This document shows, in pieces, positions 1 to 5,752 of a DNA stretch of 7,240 nt. This DNA comes from Solirubrobacterales bacterium (GTDB taxonomy: Bacteria > Actinomycetota > Thermoleophilia > Solirubrobacterales > Solirubrobacteraceae). Location of the stretch: positions 1-7,240 of the forward strand of contig DAHVAB010000124.1 of assembly GCA_027314825.1 (NCBI GenBank), given 5' to 3'. The translations under genes and the position numbers were made by a program. The notes beneath the pieces are model-generated. The model saw only the letters and a program-made list of their open reading frames with translations, had not been told where the DNA came from and did no database searches. Position 1 is the first letter of the stretch. Each line of letters begins with the position of its first letter.

Positions 1-50
1 GGTGGCCGCCGCCGGCAGCGCGGCGGCGCCCACGAAGCTAAGCTCAGGCC

Positions 51-54
<4 letters not shown>
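1..54 (+). CDS. C-terminal end of an upstream gene (partial; identity not determined, adk expected from context)
   Basis: Reading from the first base, 17 codons run to a TGA at 52-54. The residues are Gly/Arg-rich and end in AHEAKLRP. The TGA overlaps the GTG start of map as GTGA, a common arrangement for coupled genes, and most third positions are G or C. In actinobacteria adk (adenylate kinase) normally precedes map, so this may be its tail, but the residues are too few and too low in complexity to recognise. An alternative is the third frame, which stops at 39-41 and would leave a short gap before map. Confidence 0.3.
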
Positions 55-866
<812 letters not shown>

Positions 867-868
867 GG

Positions 869-877
869 TGCTACTAT
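869..877 (+). promoter_or_regulatory. Putative extended -10 promoter element upstream of rpmJ
   Basis: TGCTACTAT fits the extended -10 form TGnTAnnnT just after the map stop codon. The hexamer TACTAT keeps the most conserved first T, second A and last T. No convincing -35 hexamer lies 16-18 bases upstream, which an extended -10 can tolerate. Transcription would begin near 884, leaving a leader of about 105 bases before rpmJ. This is inferred from pattern only. Confidence 0.35.
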
Positions 878-887
878 CCGTTGTCCT

Positions 888-917
888 GCTCGCGTGCGAG
901 GAGTCTGCTTTGCGAGC
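888..917 (+). promoter_or_regulatory. Possible alternative stem-loops in the rpmJ leader
   Basis: GCTCGC at 888-893 is complementary to GCGAGC at 912-917 (18-base loop). Its bases CTCGC at 889-893 can instead face GCGAG at 896-900, although with only a 2-base loop. The two pairings exclude each other, as expected of a regulated leader, but both stems are short and such complements arise easily in G+C-rich DNA. A further short stem, ACGG 929-932 with CCGT 942-945, lies downstream. Confidence 0.2.
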
Positions 918-989
918 ATTTCCACGACACGGTAGCGGCAGCCGTAACGGCGGCCAGAGCCGAGTCGCAGGTTTCAGCCGAAAGGGATC

Positions 990-1103
990 ATGAAGGTACG
1001 ACCGTCGGTCAAGCCGATGTGCGAAAAGTGCAGGATCATCCGCCGCAACGGAGCGGTCCTCGTGATCTGCCAGAACAAGCGGCACAAGCAGCGGCAGGGC
1101 TGA
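990..1103 (+). CDS. rpmJ: 50S ribosomal protein L36
   Basis: A 37-residue gene, the exact usual length for L36, which binds 23S rRNA in the large subunit. The start MKVRPSVKPMC and the end NKRHKQRQG are characteristic. The zinc-ribbon ligands C11, C14, C27 and H32 are all present, so this is the zinc-containing form. A purine-rich AAAGGGA at 981-987 sits just before the ATG as a close ribosome-binding site. Only four bases separate it from rpsM, so the two are surely cotranscribed. Upstream, infA, its usual actinobacterial neighbour, is absent. Confidence 0.96.
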   Translation: MKVRPSVKPMCEKCRIIRRNGAVLVICQNKRHKQRQG

Positions 1104-1107
1104 TCTG

Positions 1108-1491
1108 ATGGCGCGGATCGCAGGTGTCAACCTGCCGTTGAACAAGCGGGCCGAGATCGGTCTCACCTACATCTACGGCATCGGGCGCTCCACCTCCCAG
1201 AAGGTGCTGGGCGAGGTCGGCGTGAGCCCCGACACCTACATTCGCGACCTCACCGAGGAGGAGGTCTCGAAGCTCCGCGACGCGATCGACCGCTCCCTGA
1301 CCGTCGAGGGCGATCTGCGCCGGGAGCGCTCGCAGGACATCAAGCGTCTGCAGGAGATCTCCTGCTACCGCGGCCTGCGCCACCGGCGCGGCCTTCCGGT
1401 GCGGGGGCAGAAGACCAAGACCAACGCCCGCACCCGCAAGGGACCCAAGCGCATGCAGGTGGCGGGCAAGAAGAAGGCGGGCAAGAAGTGA
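1108..1491 (+). CDS. rpsM: 30S ribosomal protein S13
   Basis: Protein of the small-subunit head that contacts 16S rRNA, the P-site tRNA and the B1 intersubunit bridges. The 127-residue product starts with the standard MARIAGVNLP. It has the helical YIYGIGRSTSQKVL segment at about residues 21-34 and the conserved basic block from CYRGLRHRRGLPVRGQ (residues 86-101) to TRKGPK. The tail (residues 115-127) is Lys-rich, as expected for the extension that reaches the tRNA site. The AGGG near the end of rpmJ can serve as ribosome-binding site. The 4-base gap to rpmJ leaves no room for the structured S4-binding leader found before rpsM in E. coli. A 34-base gap leads to rpsK. Confidence 0.97.
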   Translation: MARIAGVNLPLNKRAEIGLTYIYGIGRSTSQKVLGEVGVSPDTYIRDLTEEEVSKLRDAIDRSLTVEGDLRRERSQDIKRLQEISCYRGLRHRRGLPVRGQKTKTNARTRKGPKRMQVAGKKKAGKK

Positions 1492-1525
1492 TCGTGACCG
1501 GTCTCGACACCACCTCGGAGCTCTG

Positions 1526-1918
1526 ATGGCGGCGCCCAAGCGAGCAAGAGGACGGCGCAAGCCGAAGAAGAACATCCCTGTGGGCCACGCCCACATCAAG
1601 ACGTCGTTCAACAACACGATCGTCTCGCTCACCGACACGCAGGGCAACGTGATCGCCTGGGAGTCGGCCGGCGGCGCCGGGTTCAAGGGATCGCGCAAGT
1701 CGACGCCGTTCGCCGCCCAGGTCACCGCTGACGCCGCCGCCCGCAAGGGGCTGGAGCAGGGGCTGCAGAAGGTCGAGGTCTACGTGCGCGGCCCGGGCTC
1801 CGGCCGGGAGACGGCGATCCGCTCGCTGCAGGCCGCGGGCCTTGAAGTCACCGGCGTCAAGGACGTGACCCCGCAGGCTCATAACGGATGCCGCCCCCGC
1901 AAGCGGCGGCGGGTCTGA
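1526..1918 (+). CDS. rpsK: 30S ribosomal protein S11
   Basis: Small-subunit platform protein that binds 16S rRNA near the mRNA exit site and the E site. The 130-residue product has the basic N-terminal extension (RARGRRKPKKN). It also has the signature FNNTIVSLTDTQGN near residues 28-41, GGAGFKGSRKSTPFAAQ near 49-65 and the family-defining end HNGCRPRKRRRV. The Asn-Gly in that end corresponds to the site known to form isoaspartate in E. coli S11. GGAG at 1517-1520, five bases before the ATG, is a good ribosome-binding site and supports this start. The gap to rpsD is 48 bases and contains a small TGGGT/ACCCA hairpin (1927-1939). Confidence 0.97.
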   Translation: MAAPKRARGRRKPKKNIPVGHAHIKTSFNNTIVSLTDTQGNVIAWESAGGAGFKGSRKSTPFAAQVTADAAARKGLEQGLQKVEVYVRGPGSGRETAIRSLQAAGLEVTGVKDVTPQAHNGCRPRKRRRV

Positions 1919-1966
1919 CCGTCGCATGGGTCCCACCCACCAATCTCGATGAGGAAGAACGCATAG

Positions 1967-2587
1967 ATGGCACGAGACACCGGCGCGCAGTGCAAGCAGT
2001 GCCGCAGGGAGGGGCAGAAGCTCTTCCTGAAGGGTGAGCGCTGCCTGACCGACAAGTGCGGCGTCGAGCGCCGCTCCTATCCTCCCGGAGAGCACGGACG
2101 GGGTCGCCAGAAGCAGAGCGAGTACCGGGTGCAGCTGCGCGAGAAGCAGAAGGCTAAGCGGATCTACGGCATCCTCGAGCGCCAGTTCCACAGCTACTAC
2201 GAGGAGGCGGCCCGCAAGCACGGCCGGACCGGCGAGACCATGCTCCAGCTGCTCGAGCGCCGCCTGGACAACATCGTGTTCCGCGCGGGCTTCGCCAAGA
2301 GCCGCGACATGGCGCGCCAGCTGGTCCGGCACGGGCATTGGACGGTCAACGGCCGCCGGGTCGACATCCCCAGCTACCAGGTTCGCCCGGGCGATGTGAT
2401 CGCGATCAAGCATGACAGCCCCGCGGCGCAGGTCGTCAGAGACGCGACCGAGCTGACCGGCCAGATCCCGGCATGGCTGCAGGCCGACCACGACTCGCTG
2501 ACGGCCAAGGTGCTGCGCGGGCCGGAGCGGCGCGAGGTTGCCGCCCCCGTGCAGGAGCAGCTCATCGTCGAGCTGTACTCGAAGTAG
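1967..2587 (+). CDS. rpsD: 30S ribosomal protein S4, zinc-binding (C+) form
   Basis: Primary 16S rRNA-binding protein that nucleates 30S body assembly and lines the mRNA entry tunnel. In E. coli it also represses its own operon. The 206-residue product has four Cys at positions 9, 12, 26 and 31 (CKQC, then CLTDKC), matching the zinc site of Thermus and Geobacillus S4. The conserved SYPPGEHGRGR follows, then the S4 RNA-binding domain (RRLDNIVFRAGFAKSR, VNGRRVDIPSYQVRPGD, about residues 96-145), ending in LIVELYSK. GAGGAAG at 1951-1957 is a clear ribosome-binding site, somewhat far from the ATG. No S4 target structure of the E. coli type can be recognised in the window, so autoregulation here is open. 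The Cys cluster argues against a mycobacterial-type host. Confidence 0.97.
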   Translation: MARDTGAQCKQCRREGQKLFLKGERCLTDKCGVERRSYPPGEHGRGRQKQSEYRVQLREKQKAKRIYGILERQFHSYYEEAARKHGRTGETMLQLLERRLDNIVFRAGFAKSRDMARQLVRHGHWTVNGRRVDIPSYQVRPGDVIAIKHDSPAAQVVRDATELTGQIPAWLQADHDSLTAKVLRGPERREVAAPVQEQLIVELYSK

Positions 2588-2599
2588 GAACTTTGCCTG

Positions 2600-2620
2600 C
2601 GCCGCGCCCGTGGGGCGGCG
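2600..2620 (+). other. G+C-rich hairpin in the rpsD-rpoA gap
   Basis: CGCCC at 2605-2609 and GGGCG at 2613-2617 form a perfect 5-bp stem with a 3-base loop. The outer bases 2600-2602 and 2618-2620 can add three pairs across a small internal loop. No U-tract follows, so it does not look like an intrinsic terminator. It could mark an RNA processing or pausing site between rpsD and rpoA, or be chance in G+C-rich DNA. Confidence 0.25.
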
Positions 2621-2678
2621 GTGCCCAAGAGCCGGCGCTGGCAGGCGTCGGCGCGAGACCAAGACACAGAGGACCCTG

Positions 2679-3656
2679 ATGCTCGACTTCCAAATCCCTC
2701 GGATCACAAGCGAGTCCGTCGACGAGAACCACGGCACGTTCACGATCGAGCCGCTCGACCGTGGCTTCGGCTACACGTTCGGCAACTCGCTGCGCCGCGT
2801 ACTGCTCTCCTCGCTGGCGGGGGCCGCGGTGACGAGCGTGCGGATAGAGGGGGTGGCTCACGAGTTCTCCACGATCTCCGGCGTCACCGAGGACGTCACC
2901 GACATCGTGCTGAACCTGAAGGGCATCGTCTGCCGGATGCACTCCGACGCGACAGAGGTCGAGGCGCCCCTCGTGGCCAGCGGCCCCGGGGAGATCACCG
3001 CCAAGGACATCGACCTGCCCGCGGGCGTTGAGATCCTGAACCCGGACGTCCACATCGCCACTCTGGAGAAGAAGGCGAAGCTGGAGCTGTACATGACGAT
3101 CGGCCGCGGCCGCGGCTACCGGCCGGCCGAGGAGAACAAGACGCCCGACCAGCCGATCGGCGTGATCCCGATCGACTCGATCTTCTCGCCGGTGCGGCGT
3201 GTCGCATACGCGGTCGAACAGGCACGCGTCGGCCAGCGGACCGACTACGACAAGCTCTCGCTCGACATCGAGACCGACGGCTCGATCGATCCGCAGTCGG
3301 CGCTGCGCGAGGCCGCGGAGCTGCTCATCTCCCAGCTGGCGATCTTCACCGACGCCGATCGCATCCAGGAGCTGCGCGCCACGCCCGGCGGCCAGATCGC
3401 CGACGGTCACGGCGGCCTGCCCTCGACCAACGCCGGTGGACAGATGCAGGGCGAGGAGTGGAACATCCTGATCGAGGAGCTCGAGCTCGGGGTGCGCTCC
3501 TACAACTGCCTCAAGCGCGCGGGCGTGCAGACGGTCGGCGATCTGATCTCCAAGTCCGAGGCTGAGCTGAACGCGATCCCGAACTTCGGCAAGAAGTCGA
3601 TCGACGAGGTCGTGGAGACGCTGCACACCCGGGGGCTCGCGCTCCGTCAGGACTGA
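2679..3656 (+). CDS. rpoA: DNA-directed RNA polymerase subunit alpha
   Basis: Alpha subunit, whose dimer scaffolds assembly of beta and beta-prime and whose C-terminal domain contacts UP elements and activators. The product is 325 residues, close to the family norm. The N-terminal assembly domain (about 1-230) contains FGNSLRRVLLSSL at residues 34-46, the dimer/beta-contact motif. A variable linker with GGQIADGHGG follows. The C-terminal domain (about 250-320) carries RSYNCLKRAGVQTVGDL, which matches the DNA-contacting helix of E. coli alpha (R265, N268, C269 region), and NFGKKSIDEV. The frame stays open to 2538, but AGAGGA at 2668-2673, five bases before ATG 2679, and the standard MLDFQIPRI start fix the beginning here. 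A 91-base gap precedes it and a 41-base gap separates it from rplQ. Confidence 0.98.
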   Translation: MLDFQIPRITSESVDENHGTFTIEPLDRGFGYTFGNSLRRVLLSSLAGAAVTSVRIEGVAHEFSTISGVTEDVTDIVLNLKGIVCRMHSDATEVEAPLVASGPGEITAKDIDLPAGVEILNPDVHIATLEKKAKLELYMTIGRGRGYRPAEENKTPDQPIGVIPIDSIFSPVRRVAYAVEQARVGQRTDYDKLSLDIETDGSIDPQSALREAAELLISQLAIFTDADRIQELRATPGGQIADGHGGLPSTNAGGQMQGEEWNILIEELELGVRSYNCLKRAGVQTVGDLISKSEAELNAIPNFGKKSIDEVVETLHTRGLALRQD

Positions 3657-3697
3657 GCGCGGCCGCGATCTGCTTTGCTTCCAGGACTCGAGAACCG

Positions 3698-4051
3698 ATG
3701 AGACACGCCAAGACCCGCAATAAGCTGAGCCGCGACGCGGCCCACCGCAAGGCGCTGATGCTCAATCTCTGCAAGGAGATCCTCGAGCATGAGCGGATCA
3801 AGACCACGGAGGCGAAGGCGAAGGCCGTGCGCCCGGAGATCGAGCAGCTGATCACGCTCGCCAAGCAGGACACTCTGCACGCGCGCCGTCAGGCGCTCTC
3901 CGCGCTGGCCCAGGACAAGTTCGCCGTGCACCGGCTCTTCGAGGAGATCGCGCCCCGGTATGCGGAGCGCCCCGGCGGCTACACCCGGATCATGAAGCTC
4001 GGCCCGCGCCGTTCCGACGCGACCGAGATGGTCTACATCGAGCTGGTCTGA
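3698..4051 (+). CDS. rplQ: 50S ribosomal protein L17
   Basis: Large-subunit protein located near the nascent-peptide exit tunnel. The 117-residue product is of typical bacterial length. It opens with MRHAKTRNKLSRDAAHRKAL, has the conserved RIKTTEAKAKAVRPEIEQLI near residues 33-52 and ends GGYTRIMKLGPRRSDATEMVYIELV. It follows rpoA, its near-universal neighbour. The ribosome-binding site is modest: AGGA at 3683-3686, eleven bases before the ATG. The preceding gap contains the 10-base palindrome CGCGGCCGCG (3658-3667) without a U-tract. Confidence 0.97.
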   Translation: MRHAKTRNKLSRDAAHRKALMLNLCKEILEHERIKTTEAKAKAVRPEIEQLITLAKQDTLHARRQALSALAQDKFAVHRLFEEIAPRYAERPGGYTRIMKLGPRRSDATEMVYIELV

Positions 4052-4096
4052 GCCAGGAGCCCCGCCGTCCCGCCGCCCCGCGGCGACGCCACCTCG

Positions 4097-4843
4097 ATGG
4101 TCACGAGGCTGAAGCTCGAATATGACGGCTCCCGGTTCGCCGGCTGGGCGCGCCAGCCCGGGCTGCGGACCGTCCAAGGGGTGCTGGAGACGGCGCTGCG
4201 GTCCGTGCTCGGCGAGCGAGACGATGAGGGTGAGCCACTGCAGCTGACCGTCGCCGGCAGGACCGACAAGGGCGTTCACGCCTGGGGGCAGGTCGCAACC
4301 TACCGCGATGAGCCGGTCGCGCCCGAGCGCCTCCAGGCCCTGCTGCCCGCAGACGTCTCGGTGCTCTGCTGCGAGCAGGCGGAGGACGGCTTCGACGCTC
4401 GCAGCGACGCGCTCAGCCGCACCTACTGCTACCAGGTGCTGGCGCGGCGCCGGCCCAGCGTGTTCATGGCTGCCACCGCGCTGTGGGTGCCCCGGCCGCT
4501 GGAGCTGGCGGCACTGCAGGAGTGCGCGGCGCTGCTGCGAGGGCGCCACGACTTCACCGCGTTCACTCCCACCGACACCGACCATGTGCGCTTCGAGCGC
4601 GACGTGATCGACGCTCGCTGGAAGGCCGACGGCGAGCTGCTGCAGCTCTGGATCGAGGCCGACACGTTCATGCGCCACATGAACCGGGTCCTGGTCGGCA
4701 CGATGCTGCAGGTGGCCAGCGGGCGGCGCAGCATCGAGAGCTTCGCCGCGCTGCTGCAGGGACGCCCGCGAGCGGAGGCGGGCCCGACCGCGTCGCCCCA
4801 CGGCCTGGCGCTCGCATCGGTCTCCTACCCGCAGCGCGGCTGA
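4097..4843 (+). CDS. truA: tRNA pseudouridine(38-40) synthase TruA
   Basis: Converts uridines 38, 39 and 40 in the tRNA anticodon arm to pseudouridine. The 248-residue product starts with the typical KLEYDGSRFAGWARQPG. It holds the catalytic Asp in GRTDKGVHA (D57, equivalent to E. coli D60) and RTYCYQVL near residues 113-120, the usual RxYxY motif with its Tyr. Further along are HDFTAF and the late motif FMRHMNRVLVGTMLQVASGR. It lies 45 bases after rplQ, the usual actinobacterial position. No Shine-Dalgarno is seen directly before the ATG; AGGAG lies 37 bases upstream (4055-4059), with a hairpin between (CGCCG 4071-4075, CGGCG 4081-4085). No alternative in-frame start fits better, since the N-terminus already matches the family. 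Confidence 0.95.
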   Translation: MVTRLKLEYDGSRFAGWARQPGLRTVQGVLETALRSVLGERDDEGEPLQLTVAGRTDKGVHAWGQVATYRDEPVAPERLQALLPADVSVLCCEQAEDGFDARSDALSRTYCYQVLARRRPSVFMAATALWVPRPLELAALQECAALLRGRHDFTAFTPTDTDHVRFERDVIDARWKADGELLQLWIEADTFMRHMNRVLVGTMLQVASGRRSIESFAALLQGRPRAEAGPTASPHGLALASVSYPQRG

Positions 4844-4902
4844 GGCGGCGCGAGCCCGCGCGCCGGGATCGGAGCCGCCTCGCTGAGGGGACCGGGGCTC
4901 GC
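4843..4902 (+). repeat. Two overlapping inverted repeats upstream of surE
   Basis: AGGCGGC at 4843-4849 is complementary to GCCGCCT at 4874-4880. Directly next to it, GCGAGCCC at 4850-4857 is complementary over eight bases to GGGCTCGC at 4895-4902. The two stems interleave, so they cannot nest in one simple hairpin; they either compete or form a pseudoknot-like fold. The right arm of the second ends three bases before a -10-like box. Possible roles are an operator, an attenuating leader for readthrough from truA, or a transcription-end structure without a U-tract. Confidence 0.35.
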
Positions 4903-4904
4903 CC

Positions 4905-4910
4905 TATCCT
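4905..4910 (+). promoter_or_regulatory. Possible -10 box for surE-ligA
   Basis: TATCCT matches four of six positions of TATAAT and lies 11 bases before the surE ATG. No -35 hexamer is evident. Transcription from it would start near 4917, giving a leader of only a few bases and cutting into the ribosome-binding sequence GAGAGGG (4911-4917). The call is therefore weak. Confidence 0.2.
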
Positions 4911-4921
4911 GAGAGGGACCG

Positions 4922-5752
4922 ATGATCGATGTCCTTCTGACCAACGACGATGGGATCGAGGCGGCCGGCCTGCAGACGCTGCGCCGGGCTCTGAGAGCGC
5001 TGCCCGAGGTCCGCCTCGCGGTGATCGCGCCGGACGGCAACCGCTCCGCGATGGCGCGCTCGATCACGACCCGGCGCCCGCTGTGGGTGGCGGAGGTGCC
5101 GTTCGCGGACGGCTCGGTCGGCTACGCGACCGACGGCACGCCGGTCGACTGCGTGCGCCTGGCGAGCCTCGGCCTGATCGAGGGATTCAAAGCGGACGTG
5201 GTCATCTCCGGGGTCAATCATGGCGCCAACCTCGGCGACGACATCACCTACTCGGGCACGGTCGCAGCGGCGCTGGAGGGCCTCGTGCTCGGCCTGCCAT
5301 CGATCGCCGTCTCCCAGCAATCGGCCGGCGGCGGCATGGGCTACAGCGGCGACGGCGGCTACTCCTTCGAGGTGGCCGCCCGCTTCGTGGCGCGACTGCT
5401 GGAGCGTCTGGAGGAGGTGCCGCTGCCGGAGCAGACGCTTCTCAACGTCAATGTTCCGGCCGGCCGGCCGGAGGGCGTCGAGGTGACGACGCTCGGCAAA
5501 CGCATCTACAAGGACGAGCTGCGCCTGGAGCGAACGGAGCAGGGTCCGCCCGCCCGCAGGCGCTACTGGATCTACGGCGAGGATCCCGGCTTCCACGAGG
5601 AGCCGGGGACAGATCTCGCCGCCGTCGCGGCCGGCCGGATCGCGGTCACCCCCATCCACTTCGACCTCACATACCGCCCCGGCGTGCAGACGCTGCGCAG
5701 CTTCGACCTGGGGGCGCTGCTGGCACCCGCGGCCGGACAGGCCGCGGCGTGA
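4922..5752 (+). CDS. surE: 5'/3'-nucleotidase SurE
   Basis: Metal-dependent phosphatase that removes phosphate from nucleoside 5'- and 3'-monophosphates, and in some species short polyphosphate; linked in E. coli to stationary-phase survival. The 276-residue product is slightly longer than the usual 250-265 because of an Ala-rich tail. The N-terminal LLTNDDG gives metal ligands D9 and D10. S42 in APDGNRSAMA and N99 in SGVNHGANLGDD complete the metal site, and TYSGTVAAALEG follows. Other family motifs are DGTPVDCV (71-78), LLNVNVP and the late TPIHFDLT. GAGAGGG at 4911-4917 is a good ribosome-binding site for ATG 4922. Its stop overlaps the ligA start. Confidence 0.96.
   Translation: MIDVLLTNDDGIEAAGLQTLRRALRALPEVRLAVIAPDGNRSAMARSITTRRPLWVAEVPFADGSVGYATDGTPVDCVRLASLGLIEGFKADVVISGVNHGANLGDDITYSGTVAAALEGLVLGLPSIAVSQQSAGGGMGYSGDGGYSFEVAARFVARLLERLEEVPLPEQTLLNVNVPAGRPEGVEVTTLGKRIYKDELRLERTEQGPPARRRYWIYGEDPGFHEEPGTDLAAVAAGRIAVTPIHFDLTYRPGVQTLRSFDLGALLAPAAGQAAA

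Noticed and set aside
868..993. 41-codon frame from GTG 868 whose TGA overlaps the rpmJ ATG as ATGA, with a lipoprotein-like start (LLSVVLLAC)
   Set aside because: Only 23 of its 41 sense codons end in G or C by my count, far below the neighbouring genes, and there is no ribosome-binding site apart from the end of map. More likely an untranslated leader, though a leader peptide is not fully excluded.
1496..1503. Palindrome GACCGGTC between rpsM and rpsK
   Set aside because: An eight-base palindrome is unsurprising at this composition, and nothing else nearby suggests an operator.
2538..2678. Possible 47-residue N-terminal extension of RpoA
   Set aside because: The extra residues overlap the end of rpsD and are Arg/Ser-rich, and ATG 2679 has a good ribosome-binding site and the family's normal start.
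1340..2743. 467-codon open frame on the minus strand across rpsK and rpsD
   Set aside because: It lies opposite well-conserved ribosomal protein genes. Long antisense frames are expected where third positions are nearly all G or C, and the translation has no recognisable domain.
2562..3626. 354-codon minus-strand frame opposite rpoA
   Set aside because: Shadow of rpoA in G+C-rich DNA; the Arg/Leu/Asp-rich low-complexity translation resembles no known protein.
3658..3667. Palindrome CGCGGCCGCG after rpoA as a terminator
   Set aside because: It has no room for a loop of normal size and no U-tract, and rplQ begins 30 bases later in what is normally one transcript.
3647..4801. 384-codon minus-strand frame opposite rplQ and truA
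   Set aside because: It crosses two clear genes on the other strand, and its translation is rich in Arg, Gly, Gln and His without motifs.
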